The position numbers and the translations under genes were made by a program. From positions 6,324,001 through 6,388,000 of the forward strand of contig NC_135262.1 of the NCBI RefSeq assembly GCF_964204865.1: a stretch of DNA of 64,000 nucleotides. The letters run 5' to 3'. The notes beneath the pieces were generated by a model. It was not told the DNA's origin. It searched no databases and saw only the letters and a list, made by a program, of their open reading frames with translations. The first letter of the stretch is position 1; every line of letters begins with the position of its first letter. Positions 36,601 through 48,611 of this stretch are shown one piece after another. This stretch comes from Styela clava. Lineage: Eukaryota; Chordata; Ascidiacea; Stolidobranchia; Styelidae.

Positions 36601-39216
36601 ATTTCAAGCCGTATGCACAATGTTAAATGTGGAGCCTTAGCATTAAGCGATACTGAAGAGTAAAACGTTTCCGTTCAACTTACCCTAACGTGTAATGTTA
36701 ACAAGATGAATACTCCCGAAAGCATCGTTGATAAAATTAAAGTTCCATTAAAATGAAGTGAAATTATGGCTGATGTCTGCTAACATTTTTAAACCTAACC
36801 ATCATGGGATCTCCTTTAAATGGGATCCATATGTATTCACTCATTTCCTAGTTACGTATTTTTACTTTAATTTAACCGATAATTTGGTACGTTTTAACTT
36901 TATGAGCCTATGATAATGTTACTTCAATTTTTCGTAAAAAAAAGGTCTGCTTATCGCTTATAAATGATAGAAGATTTAGTTTTTCACCACTGGCTTCAAC
37001 TATTTCAGAATTTCAAGATGCTAGAAGACCGAGATTTATTTCCAGTTCCGATAAACGAAGCCATCGAAACAAAAACTTTTGTGTCCTCTGTACCAGTGAT
37101 GATGGGTGTTATGAATGGAGAGCAAAACTACTTATTATCTCGGCGCGTATTTTCTAATATTTATTTAAAGGGTGAGACCATCTATGCAATGTTTTATTCA
37201 AGCTATTTTGTTTTAAGCACAGTATACTATATAGTATGTGTGTCTCAACTATGGCTCATTTGTTCATGGCGATTAATACGTACGTTTTCATTGTCAAGTT
37301 CCTTTAATTTGATTTTGATCATAGATAATTTAGAATTGAAGATATAGAAATACGATATGAATGATTGTCCACAAACCCCTTTGTTGAATTCAGAAAATTC
37401 GTTAATTTTTAATATTTGCTGTAACACAGGATTCATTTATGAAATTTCAGGGCCTGATCTAACAAGATCTGAAGCCGAAAGTGCTCTTCGAAATTTATTC
37501 CACGATCGTTATCAGAGTGGAAATGTTGATGCCATTTTAAAGGCTGTTACACTGGAATATCTCGATCCAAAGAAAGTCGGGAACAAGGGAATGAAACTTT
37601 ATAAAGGAACTATGGAAGCAATAGCGGATTGTTGGTTCGTTTCGAAATCTGCAAGGTTCGCAGAAAAAGTAAAAGGTACATCTTTTATAAACTTGAGGTG
37701 TTATTAAATTCAAAAGTGCCTTGTGCGCCATATTTAATATAAAAAATGCAACAAATGGAAGTAAAAAATATATGCATTGCAGTGAAAAAAATAAGCAAAT
37801 TGGAGACAATTTACTTTAAATTGGCATAGTCGTCGCGAATGGCATCAAGAGAAGGCCTCTGCCGAACAATTCATGACCATGTAGGGCAGTGGTTCCCAAA
37901 CCGCGCCTCACGGGCCAAATACGGCCCGCGTAACACTCTAATATAACCCGTCGAACTCATGTAAAATAGTGTAACGTTCTGGATACCGCTAATCGTTACA
38001 TCGTTATCACAGTTCAAGCACGTGTATAATCGTAACAATTCAATTATACTGGCATCTTGAGTATACGTACCGGTATCCGCTTCCTTCCGAAGCACCCTTC
38101 TCTTGGCCTGCGAATATCCTTCCGGTAATTTTGGCATCCGTTCAATCAACTTTGGAAACCGCTTTAGGGGGACCGAAGGTTTACGCAGTCCTTGCTTGAA
38201 ACTTACTGTAATACCTTATTTCCTGTAAATTAAATAGATTTTTTGTTGAAATTACAAACAACAATATACAATCGTTATTAATTTCAGAGTCGGGTCAAAG
38301 GGCATACTTCTTCGAATTTACCTTAAAACCAGCAATGTACGACGCCAGACCCAAAGATTTCCCGCGGTTGTTTAAGTTTGACACAGCAGATCATGCTGAC
38401 GATTTCCCCTACATGTTCGGACTGCCTTTCGTACGAGAATTGGCAGGTGGAGATAATCCTGCATTGTATTTTTCTGATATTGATAAGGAGATAAGCAAGA
38501 AGTTTATGCATTTAATTGCTCACTTTGCAAAAACTGGGTAAGTAGTATTACAGTAGAATTGATAAGAATTTATCAAACTGTTACTAGATGATTTTACGAT
38601 AATGTATCTCAAATAAACGCATGCCGAATGTGGCAGTCCGGTTCTGGGTAGGATGAAGTTATCGACTCGACACAAGTTAGACTCCTCGAGTCACCATTTG
38701 TCTGACTCGAGTGATCTAAATGTAATGACTGTCATCAATTAGACTTACTTCAGTTATCGACTCGATCCGTGACTCGCGACTGGGGACGTTTACACAACAC
38801 TGTAGTGGCACTGTCAATGATTCCGAAAATTCAAGTTTTAATTAACGATGGGTGAAACGTTATGAATGCTCACGACGTGCAGATTGATTTATGACAAAAT
38901 GTCCGTCAAAATTTTTACACAGTCGCTAAAATGGAGGCACAAAACAAGCAGCCACTCAAGGGGTTCATTTTGTTCCATTTAGATATTTATTTTTATTTAT
39001 CCTATTCAATCATTTGACACCTTTATGTTTCAGTGCGTTTAAGTTAATTTTCAATTTTTGCTTTTTTAACCCAGATCTCCGCCGGAAGAACTTGGCTGGC
39101 CGCAGTACCCAAGATACGCAGTAATAAACAAGGGCATCACTATCTCCAAGGATAATTTTCAAAGTAACAGAATGTATTTCTGGAACGAAGTTATACCCAA
39201 ACTAGCTTTTCCTTGA
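33676..39216 (+). CDS. Secreted type-B carboxylesterase / cholinesterase-like hydrolase, 568 aa, 10 exons
   Basis: Exons are 33676-33751, 34098-34300, 34650-34796, 35069-35268, 35513-35701, 36432-36543, 37009-37171, 37451-37675, 38288-38537 and 39075-39216. All are GT-AG with consistent phase. Residues 1-22 form a signal peptide. Family marks are the SENCL motif in place of SEDCL, the oxyanion-hole HGG at 148-150, the nucleophile elbow GESAG with Ser228, an acidic residue at Glu347 (GVMNGEQ) and His474 (ADHADDF), so the Ser-Glu-His triad looks intact. Cys pairs typical of the alpha/beta-hydrolase loops are present, including the Cys-loop in exon 6. The usual GNxGLxDQ stretch before the elbow is altered to NNAFHDHL. 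The C-terminus lacks an HDEL-type ER signal and a membrane tail, so secretion is likely. The substrate (drug-type ester, lipid or choline ester) cannot be told. Confidence 0.94.
37887..38161. mobile_element. hAT-type MITE in esterase intron 8
   Basis: It begins cagtggttcccaaaccgcgc and contains cacgggccaaatacggcccg. It ends near tttggaaaccg, the inverse of the start with the last bases worn. Flanks atgtaggg (37879-37886) and ctttaggg (38162-38169) match at 6 of 8 bases. Confidence 0.7.
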
Positions 39217-39239
39217 CGACCGTTGCTGGCCAGTGAAGC

Positions 39240-39245
39240 AATAAA
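39240..39245 (+). terminator. Poly(A) signal AATAAA of the esterase gene
   Basis: A canonical AATAAA lies 24 bases after the TGA stop at 39214-39216. The position implies a very short 3' untranslated region. Other hexamers further on could also be used. Confidence 0.55.
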
Positions 39246-40227
39246 CGATATGATCTTGACTGGCACTGGTTTTGTTAATTACTTATAAGGGTAAACTTGA
39301 TGATCAGAGCGGAAGAGGTCGTTAGGCTCCCGTTAGCTTCTTCTAAGATCCAGCCTTCGTTATTTTGCGTTTCTGTTCTGAGTTTGGTTTGAGGACATAA
39401 TCGATTTTTGTGTCTAGTTTATTTTAATTCTATGCATTTGATGAATCTAATTTGTGAAATATTGAAAGGATCCGAATATGATTTTAGAAGTGTATATTAT
39501 TTTCTGGCTTTCCTGATCGAACTAAAATTTCCTTGTGATCGAATTTATTTTTTGTTTTAATTGTTGTAAACTTGGCGCATTTTGATAAACAGGAAAAAAC
39601 TATATGTGTGGTTAAATTAATTATACCAACTGCCGAATAAACCTACGATAATGAAAAGCCGTAAATATTATCGGTACCACTTAGGTTTGACTGAAAATGT
39701 TGTATAGTTATATTTAAATTGATCTAGTTTTAATTTCTGTATACCTTTGATTGCTTGGTATGAATGATGGTTAACAAAATAATTATAACTCACATCAAGC
39801 CTATGCAACACTACACTTTGACATCATATTATTGTTATTTTTCGTTCACTTCTGCTTGACTTATCAAGTACGTTTTAATTATCGCGAGTCACTTTTGCGC
39901 TAAAATATAAATCTTCCATTTTAAACGTTCCCCTAAAAATATGGTACCACGATTTTGAATTGTTTGCAGGGTTATCATTTTTTATCTATGTTGGATTATC
40001 AACAATTTTATGTTTGATTATAGCAACAAAGCAATGAAATGAACGATCTTTTTATCACAGACGAGTTTTTATGAGAATGGAAAAGGAGGCCTCGAGTTTG
40101 TCAAATTGCTGGACAACTCGAGTTTAGCATAATTATGGCTAAAAACTGTTTTGTGGAGATTTGTCTCGAAATCATATCTTTAGCTCCAGTTTAATAAAGT
40201 TCATAATAACACGGAAGATTGCTCGGC

Positions 40228-40530
40228 GCGACGGTGTGGCTTATCGTTAGGAATACGCTCGCCATCGCACCTCTGATTACTCTGCGTGGGTTCGCATCCC
40301 ATGCTGGGATAGTTATGTGCTAGAATATTGCTGGACTCCTCGCCGCCGTAGGGTGGTTCACGTAACCGCTGGTTGGCTACGGCTTCCTCCACATCAAGTC
40401 CATGCTTCCGAAAACAAACAACTAACTAATCCCATACCCGACATGGAATGGCGGGCGGACGAGAAGCCGTGGTTCGCCACATGGTTGAGCCGTCTTATCG
40501 GCCTTCCCCTCCTCGGAATAAATATGTAAA
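40228..40530 (+). mobile_element. tRNA-derived SINE, best-preserved copy
   Basis: The head contains an A-box-like ggcttatcgttagg and a clear B-box, gggttcgcatccc, about 55 bases later, which is the internal RNA polymerase III promoter layout. A family-specific body follows (ctggactcctcgccgccgta, ggtggttcacgtaaccgctg, ccatacccgacatggaatgg) and an A/T-rich tail, ggaataaatatgtaaatcct. Other copies lie at 5205, 29189, 43402, 46281 and 61352. The short open frames on both strands are by-products. Confidence 0.85.
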
Positions 40531-40578
40531 TCCTATCCTAAAACAGACAGACTACCAAAAATAGTCATACGAGTTTTA

Positions 40579-41634
40579 TCACATTTTATTCTCAGATTTA
40601 AATTTCATACAAAGTACAACCCTTTTTAAGTTAGCTTCAATAACATGCACTGTTCTCATTTCGAAAACATCGCGACTTTTAACAAATTCAGTCCAGGCAA
40701 GGACACCCCCACCAACTCCGAAATAATGTGATTTTGAACCCATATAAATCACTCCATCTCTTTTCAGAAATTTTTCTAAAAACGAATGCAACTTGCTATA
40801 GTAAGCTGTATTATAAATCGTTTCAGATGACAAAATAACATCATACTTATTATTATTTGAACAGTCTATGAGATCGGACCAGTCACCAAACATAAAATTA
40901 ACCCTTTTTTTGCAAGATGATAAAAATTTGCAATCTTTCCATAAGTCACTTAACAATGAATCTGTTGCTTTAGAAAGAATCTCTTCATTCGCAGACTCTG
41001 AATCATCCGATTTGCAAGAATCTTTGGTTTGAAATCCTGTCTCCTGGCATGTTGAGATTCCATCCAAATTATGACCAATTTTAAAATTTAGTAATGATGT
41101 TGGACCTGTTGCATCTGTTATTACGTCTTTGTTAAAGTCTTGAAATGTTACAAAGCCGGCTTGTGCACTACATATAGCGTACGTTCCTAAAACTCCAACA
41201 CCACAGCCAAGATCCATAACCCTTTTCCCTTTAAAAATATTTTCCTCTGCATGACGAGATAGGTACTCCAAAACATCAAGAGTGCATTCCCAGACCTTGA
41301 AACCACCTTCATAAACATTAGGTATTAAATCCGATGGTGTAGTCCCAGTACGACCTTTTTCACTTTCATCTTGATCTGTCAAATCACATGGAGTCACAAT
41401 TTGAAGTGAAATTGCTTGCCCCACTTCTAATGTATCCACTTCATACAGATTTTCATCTGGTTTACTTAACCAGCATTTGGCAATGTCCGAAACCTCTAAA
41501 ACGTTGTTCGATTTTAACGGGAACTTCTTCGATGTGCAATCATTTGATATTATGGTTTTGTCTTTTTTAGCATCCAGAGGATCCTTTTGCTTTGTGTCAT
41601 TATCGCCGACATCAAAATTGAATTTAAAATCCAT
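40579..41634 (-). CDS. METTL18: Histidine protein methyltransferase 1 homolog (METTL18), 351 aa
   Basis: METTL18 methylates a histidine of ribosomal protein uL3 (RPL3) using S-adenosylmethionine, which tunes ribosome assembly and elongation in the nucleus and nucleolus. The single exon gives an uninterrupted frame from ATG to TGA; the human gene also has one coding exon. The N-terminal 70 residues are acidic and Lys-rich. Then come the KVWECTLDVLEYL segment and motif I, MDLGCGVGVLG at 140-150, which binds the cofactor. Further on are FMFGDWSDL, SSETIYN and near the C-terminus SHYFGVGGG, all typical of this family. The length fits (human 372 aa). An AATAAA hexamer overlaps the last codons just before the stop. 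Its start lies about 517 bp from the stop of NOM1, in the same orientation. Confidence 0.95.
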   Translation of the reverse strand: MDFKFNFDVGDNDTKQKDPLDAKKDKTIISNDCTSKKFPLKSNNVLEVSDIAKCWLSKPDENLYEVDTLEVGQAISLQIVTPCDLTDQDESEKGRTGTTPSDLIPNVYEGGFKVWECTLDVLEYLSRHAEENIFKGKRVMDLGCGVGVLGTYAICSAQAGFVTFQDFNKDVITDATGPTSLLNFKIGHNLDGISTCQETGFQTKDSCKSDDSESANEEILSKATDSLLSDLWKDCKFLSSCKKRVNFMFGDWSDLIDCSNNNKYDVILSSETIYNTAYYSKLHSFLEKFLKRDGVIYMGSKSHYFGVGGGVLAWTEFVKSRDVFEMRTVHVIEANLKRVVLCMKFKSENKM

Positions 41635-42150
41635 TTGATTGATTCAGACTAGGTAATATATAGTTTTAGTAAACAACTGTTATAAGCAAAAAAGTTTCAA
41701 ACTTAAATTTAGAAGAACAGATAAGTATATAGTACCACATAGACATAGTACCAAGCAAAATGTACCAAGTTTTTTGGCTGCTCTCCAATTTTTAGAAATT
41801 ATCGAAGCTGTTATCTTTTCTTGTCAATTGTAACTAACTTTGCTTAACATGGGATTGATTGTGCAAAATGATATTGGCAAATACATATCTTAACTAGTGA
41901 ATAGATTCAAAATTATAACAGAATTGTAGTGACTGAAAATATCAATACAAACAAAAATTCTTGACGCATGATTACATACACATTCAACATCACCAGTAAA
42001 ATTTATAAGGTACGCCTGAAATATGCTCACCAGAATCTCGCACAACCTGGATCCTGAGTTCAGGTTGTGCGCCATCTTGGTGCGCATACTTCAGGAGGTC
42101 CAATTGTAACCTAAAGGCAATATGCAGAATCCAAGAGTAACTAACCAATA
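41635..42150. other. Spacer between NOM1 and METTL18 (METTL18 upstream region)
   Basis: This AT-rich 517 bp must carry the NOM1 3' end and the METTL18 promoter. A half-degraded palindromic MITE lies at 42037-42103. No gene or clear core promoter element is seen. Confidence 0.5.
42037..42103. mobile_element. Short palindromic MITE, copy 3 (left arm shortened)
   Basis: The inner arms cgcacaacctg and caggttgtgcgc remain. The right part ccatcttggtgcgcatactt followed by caggaggtcc is intact, while the left outer arm is missing. Confidence 0.75.
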
Positions 42151-45100
42151 TCATAAAAATGTTTGATGTGATTTTCCTAAAGACGATAACATGATTTGAA
42201 AACGTTCATTAAGTGAAGAATGTTCTGTTATAAACTGTCCATCAGAAAGCATAAAGTATTGTAGAAATAAATTAACTCCTTGTTTGACAAGTTTATTCTT
42301 TGACGTTCTCAGCTTTTCAAAAATAGTTTTCAAATGATCCTCGCTCGAAGCTTTTTCCGCCACCAAACAAAGAAACAACCTAAGGAATCTGATCATAGGT
42401 TTGTCTATTTCTGTGAAATCTATCGCCTGAAAATTATTAAGAAATCAGGTTGCATATATACTCATATAGAACATTGAGAAATATATCTATAAGGTTAGTA
42501 TTAAAAAAAATGCAACTGTTATATGCATACAAGTGGGAAAATTCTCACATGGTGGTTCTGGTTAAAAATAAGAACATGAACCCCAAACTACAAAAGTAAA
42601 TCCCAGTTAGGGTGGAACACCTGTTTCAATAAGCCAATACAATAAGCAATATTGTATTATTCAAATTCGAAGACTCATTCGAAAACAAAATGTTATGAGA
42701 TGCTTATTCCCTTTGAGCAAGCCCCACTGAAAGAGATATGGTACTATTTTTGGAATCGGCAACCAAACCGTTCTGGTTGCCTACACAATTAATATTATTA
42801 CAACTTGTTATTATTATTATTATTACAACTGTGGGTGGAATTTTAAACCAAATGTGTGGTATTGCATAGAAACACAGTCAAGTCTAACACTTTAACCACC
42901 AGGCCTTTAAGGGGATCGAATGATAAGAAATAAGCTTTGTTTACGACGACCTCATGGAATATTCAAAGGTCTTTCTCTCAAAAACACAAGGTATCAAAAA
43001 CGATAATTTTGTACATACCTTCAAACAAGATAAACTTAGTGTTTCCATGATTATAAGTCGAGATAATAACTCAACGATGTTGTTCATCTGACTTTGTTTG
43101 AGAGAATCAATTGCCTTGAATTTATCCCAGAAAGTGCATTGTAAACTGATCCCAAATTGACTGAAAAAGTAAAGACTTTCATTTTTGTATTTTCAATTTA
43201 TACCACTGACCTCACGGAAAAAATAGATGGGGCGGAAGGGGAATAGAGCTCCCTTCACAATGCATCCATTATTAGAGAAATCAAAAAATGGTCTAATGGT
43301 CTAATGTGAATCACCAATGATACTCAGGTATGAAAACACAAATTCGCCAATATAAATCAACCATAGTGTCCAAACCACAGTAACACAGCTTCCCATTAAG
43401 TTACCAGTCCGTGTCAGGTATTAGAATATTTAATTTGTTTGACATGAGTGGTTTTGATGGTGGAGGAAGTCGTAACCAACCAGCAGTTATGATAGCTACT
43501 CTATAAAAATGAGGAGTGCAGCAATACTCGTGCACATAATTATTCCCACAGAATTTGAACCTGAGTAGGTTGAAAAGGGGTGCGACCATGAGCATGTTTC
43601 TAACCCATGCACATAAAACGCAGCGCTTTCTTGTTAAAATCATCTTCACATGCGGTTAATACCAACCTACCGATCATTTTGGCAAAATCTGTCAAGTAAA
43701 TGAAGATAATAAGGATTGAATAATTTTTCTTGTTGGCAGCAGTCGACGATTACATTTGGTATCTCTCTCAATTGTTTACCCTGAAAATGTAAGAAATAAA
43801 ATAGATCAAAAGTGGAAACAGACTCAATTTGGATTTTAACAGATACTGTACTACTTTCCGTATTATATTTTATATAATACACTGACTTGTTTAGTCTGCT
43901 ACTTTTAATAATGAAATTAAAACTACCAGAATAATCTGATAGAGTAGTATTTTGGGTGGAGGAATTCACAAATCTTGTCATAAAAAGCGTAGATTAATCA
44001 TTTTATTTATGAAAATTCATTCTGCCAATAACCCATAATCAAATTCCATTTACTCACCTTCAATCCACATTTCAAGACTTTTTCATAAGCATCGACAAAA
44101 TCATCTGCAGTCATAACGGCATAAAATATATTTCTACGAACGTCAGTATTCATTCTTTGTCTTTTTGCAGCATCGGCAATATTTTTAGATACAGAAAAAT
44201 CAATTTTTATTTCATTTTCATTTTGCTTGTTTCCTGTTTTATCCAACATTGGTCTACCAGCAAAGGAACTGCCTACAATCCACCATCTACCATTGGTTTC
44301 AGCATCTAGAAAATCCTGAAATAAGTATGATTATAAATTTATAAACTAGAAACAATAACAATGAAAAAAATTTAACAAATATATTTTTAGTTAACCACAA
44401 TTGTAAGCAATAAGTTTCAATTTTGAATTAGGTGAACAGTTAGCTTAATAGTACCTTCATTTATTTGCCGTGCTATGAGATAAAAATACAAGCAAAGAAA
44501 AATAGAGATTTTGGGCTGCTTGTAGCATATTTTGGTTAGGGATGCTCATCTATGGAAAATCTTTCCTTTTAAATTATATACTAAACAAGGTTTGATTGGG
44601 AAGGCCAGAATCATTGACTCAACTTGAGTGACCCTACTCATCTAAACAAAATGATGCAAACTCATACTCAACTAATCACCAATGAGACTTATTTCAGTAC
44701 TTGACTCGGCTCGGATGACCCATGGTTTGATTGAGGAGGCCTGAGTCATCACCTCAACTCAAGTGGTACTGACTCAAAAACGCATGCTCAACTAACCAGC
44801 AGTGATACTAAACACTAAACACTTTTCTGCATATTGATTCATCGGACCTCCAGAAGTATGCGCACCAAGATGGCGCACAACTGGTTAGGATTCAGGTTGC
44901 GCGACATCTTGGTGCGCATACTTCTGGAGCATCGATTCATCAGCATCAACATTAAATATTATCACTTCAAGCAATACATAAAATTAAAGATGTAACAAAT
45001 ATCATAAATTCATTTTCATAGATATATCCTATATATATGAAGTGTTGACTGTACCTGTAACTTAACTGGGGGTACAGTATCAGAACTGGAATCTCCAGTT

Positions 45101-47683
45101 GAATTTTTTGTCAGTGCAGCAAATTTTTTTCTCATCTTAGAAACTGCATCGGGGTCAAAACCTACAAGACAAACTTCGTTATTGCCTAACATTTACTCTA
45201 AACAAAGCACATAGACTTTAACACAAGCCACTACGTTTTTAAAGACTATAACTCAAGCAATGACACACAATGAATTGGGTAAGCTATGCTCATATTATTA
45301 TTAATCCCACAGATAAATATATATATGAATACTACCTTGTTGTGATCAAATATGAAAAGAGAACTGAATGGGATGGGAATTGAAAATACGGTTTTAGAGT
45401 GAACATGATAAATTTTCAACCATCAATGTTTCAATTTTAAGCATTGTTTCGAAACAAAATTAGTTGTCAAACCAATCACGCATCATAATTAATACTGCAT
45501 GGCATCTGCGCAGTCTTTCTATTGTTAAAAAAATAACCAAGTATTAATCTTCAATAAGCAACCTGTGACTTTTCTGATATTGTTGTTTTTGACAGCCATC
45601 AATATGTTCAACATAAAAGACATTCTTGAACCATCATCCATGGACACATTCAATTCTGTAAAAAAATAGTGCAATAATGTCCTAAACATAATATACTTGA
45701 CGAATGGAAATTTGTTTAAATTTGGATTAAAGATTATATCGTAAAAAAATTCTTTCACGCAATGTAGGTGCATAATAACTCAGCAGTATTATTAAGTGCA
45801 GCAATTTATAAACTAATCAAAGTGTACAAAATTTAGGACATGAGTTGCACATATTACTAGTTAATGATCCATTATTAAAAATTGGAAGACAAACTTGAAC
45901 AGCGATTGTATCCATTTGGGGTAGAAAAAAGCAAACTAGAAATGTTTTATAAAATATTGGTAACCATGGCTACAATACCTTCACATTTTGAGTTAATTGC
46001 CTTGATTATATCTTTCAACGATTCCGGGTCGTCTTTTCGGAGTTGAAATCCAACTTTGTTCAATATATCGAGTACAAGTTCCATGTCCTTTTCCGTAAAT
46101 GATGAAATTAATATTCGAAAGATGTCAAGAATAACCTTGCAGTCTATTCTTTTTAATTGATATAAACATCCCAAGACTTTGAGCAAATTATTTGCAGCTT
46201 TTCCATGGACATTATCTGAAACAATGTTCGATTAAAAAAGGCATAAAAAAGGCAACAAAATTACCTCCAGTCCCAATCGTGATAAGCATTAGGAACACAC
46301 TTGTCATCCCATCTCTTATTACCCTGCGTGGGTTCGCAGGTCCAAAACTTATGGGGCATAATTATGTACGATAAGATTATTGGATCCCTCGTCATCTCAG
46401 AACTTCACCTAACTACTGGTCTGCCACCATCAAGTCAGTGTATCTGAAACAAATACCTGTTTGTCCCACATACAATCCAGGTGTGTAGAATGTGAAAACA
46501 AAATAGAAACAATAAAAAAATCACCTTTTGCAAGTATGATCGAATTGAGCTTTGTAGATGTTGTTTCATAGAAATGCATTAGGGATTCAATTCCCACTCT
46601 TGTACTTATGATCGACACCAACATGGCAGTTTCATTGATTAAACTGTCAGGTACAGGATCGGCCGCACTAAATTGATCCATGACCACGTCAGTCAAAACT
46701 TTATACATAATGGCTCTACTTCCTTCTCTAAATAGCATTTCAATATCATTGCATATATTGCTCATGTTTGCATCACTGAGTCTATTAAATAAACCTTTAA
46801 CTTTTCTTTTTAGTTTTTGTATATTTTGTTCTTGTTCTTGAGAAAGTTTGACACGCATTGCAGGAGGAATGTACTTTCCTGTGTTGGTGGTTTCAGAATC
46901 TCCAGCAATCATATTAAAATCATCTTGTGAATTATCGTTATCAGATTCCTCTAAAGTTTCATCAAAATCCGCCTCTTCCGGCTGAGATTCATCATCTTTT
47001 TCCAATTTTTTTTCAGATTCTGCCTCCTCTAATCGAGAATTATCATCTTTTTCCAAGTCTGAATCTTCATTTTCCTGATCAGATAAATTCATTTCTTGTT
47101 CATTGTTATTGATTTCATCAGTAAAAAAGTCATCCTCTTCCTCTGCTATCATTTCATCTTCAGAATTTTCACCCCCATTGTCGAGAGCACCTAAGATATA
47201 GTCCAAACCAGCATCAGTGAAAGATTTCGGCAGCTTTTTTGTATTTTTTCGTTTATTTAGATACAATTTTTTCTCCAGAGAAGTAATTACTTTATCATCA
47301 GCAGCATTGTCCCTTGCAAGTGATTTTTTTTGTCGTGTTTTCTCAGTTTCAATTTTCCTTTTTTTCTTTTCAGGTTTGTTAGTTTCGTTTGATTTTACAG
47401 GTTTGTTAGTTTCGTTTGATTTTATTGTCGATTCAAGAGTCACTTTTTGATTATTTTGTTCAGTATTTGATTTATTTTTTGATAGAAATTGGAAATGTTT
47501 TAGTTTATTTTCCTTCTTGTGACGTTTTTTGTCTCTTCTTTTTTGTTTTCGTCCTACTTTAATTGGATCACGATTTACCAATCCAGTACTGGTATCATCA
47601 GATTCACCATATTTTCGAAAAACTTTTTCAATAGTTGAATTGAGTTTTATTGATCCATCTAACCTTTTTCTCTTCATAGACAT
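42151..47683 (-). CDS. NOM1: Nucleolar MIF4G domain-containing protein 1 (NOM1 / Sgd1), 793 aa, 8 exons
   Basis: NOM1 works in 40S ribosomal subunit assembly in the nucleolus. Exons in transcription order are 46525-47683, 45979-46215, 45563-45655, 45055-45161, 44058-44315, 43671-43780, 43019-43160 and 42151-42426. Phases agree throughout. Exon 1 encodes a basic Lys-rich head (MSMKRKRLDG, KQKRRDKKRHKK), a long acidic middle and the KYIPPAMR motif that leads into the MIF4G domain. MIF4G continues through exons 2-3, ending with GSRMSFMLN and a KNNNIRK segment that match the family. Exons 5-8 form the MA3 domain (WWIVGSSFAG, DCCQQEKLFNPYY, FWDKFKAID). Length is close to human (860 aa). Two Met codons open the frame; the first is used here. 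Introns hold a SINE (46281), a second SINE (43402) and a palindromic MITE (44844). Confidence 0.96.
43402..43640 (-). mobile_element. SINE copy in NOM1 intron 6
   Basis: On the plus strand it shows ccagtccgtgtcaggtatta, gatggtggaggaagtcgtaa, gcagcaatactcgtgcacat and a decayed B-box, gaatttgaacctg, in the order expected for an inverted copy of 40228-40530. Confidence 0.75.
44600..44800. repeat. Dispersed 'gactcgag'-rich repeat in NOM1 intron 4
   Basis: It is built from repeated gactca/gactcg and gagtgac blocks, with acttatttcagtacttgact. Related sequence is at 38650-38790 (agacttacttcagttatcga), 16590-16690 and 63130-63240. The element limits are unclear. Confidence 0.5.
44844..44933. mobile_element. 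Short palindromic MITE, copy 4, with perfect target duplication
   Basis: It starts ggacctccagaagtatgcgc and ends gcgcatacttctggagcatc. The two halves pair almost fully through accaagatggcgcacaac and its inverse. It is flanked by a perfect 8-bp repeat, gattcatc, at 44836-44843 and 44934-44941, which ties this palindromic family to hAT-type mobilisation. It is in NOM1 intron 4. Confidence 0.88.
46281..46440 (+). mobile_element. SINE copy in NOM1 intron 1
   Basis: It has gataagcattaggaacacac as head and gcgtgggttcgcaggtcca as B-box region, then ggatccctcgtcatctcaga and ccaccatcaagtcagtg matching the body of the family. The tail is short. Confidence 0.7.
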
Positions 47684-48611
47684 GCCTAATTTCTATCCTA
47701 TAATTAGAAATATAAACTGGAGTAATTAAACTTTATTTATTTTAAATGGTGCTTATTTAAACCTTTTGCTCTGAAAGGCCGTGTACAACTTGAAATCTTT
47801 TATATAGGCTAATCTATCGACATTAGACATTTCACATTGAACAGGATAATGGAGAGCATTGAGGGATAAAGGAAAACGACACAATCAATGGCTTCAAGAG
47901 GTGATAAATCACAGAAGCGCACCAAATACAATACAAATACAAGCAAATATACCTCATGAAATCTGAATTGGTAACCAATATAAATCTATAAAATACAGGA
48001 GATGAGGCCATTGGTTCAATGCTGATTAGGAATTCAAAATTCAAATGCATGGTTTAATACAATAATCTATGAAATCTTATATGCTGATTAATCAATGATG
48101 AATCATCAATAATGAAAAAAAAAGTTAGATAAAAGATATCGATAAATCTTATGACACAATTTTTAAAATTAATATTATATATCTGTCAAATAATAATATC
48201 TTTACAAATTATGAGCATCCAGGATGATCAAACTTCTGCTATTATAAAACTAAAGTAGTCGGTATAAAAATCAATAAGCGGGGAAAACACATAGCATAAA
48301 TATTAATAGACCAACTCTTAACATTATCAGCCATAAAGATGAGACAACAGTGGCCATATTCAATGTTTAGTAATGAAGAGACTAGAGATGGGTCACTCAA
48401 ACTCGACCCCGTTAGGGGGAAGGGGGCACAGAAAGAACTCATGGCGGTCAGGAGCAAAGGCCTCGACCAAGTACTAATCCTAATGATTACATTACTTTAA
48501 ATATGAATTGACTATGATTCATGCTATCTTAATTAACCATTTGCATAATATTTCAATTTTCCATCAAAATAATTCCTTGCATATTGCACAAATACAAAAT
48601 AACAATTAATT
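47684..48611. other. Spacer between the HSDL2-like gene and NOM1
   Basis: About 930 bp of AT-rich sequence with no supported gene. It must contain the 3' end of the HSDL2-like gene and the NOM1 promoter. I see no clear core element. Confidence 0.5.

Larger units (their letters stand above)
39217..40578. other. Spacer between convergent esterase and METTL18 genes
   Basis: Apart from the poly(A) signal at 39240 and the SINE at 40228-40530, this holds AT-rich sequence with no supported gene. The METTL18 3' end converges on it from the right. Confidence 0.55.

Noticed and set aside
40228-40310. tRNA gene
   Set aside because: A- and B-box-like motifs are present, but the segment does not form a proper cloverleaf and is followed by SINE body sequence shared with other copies.
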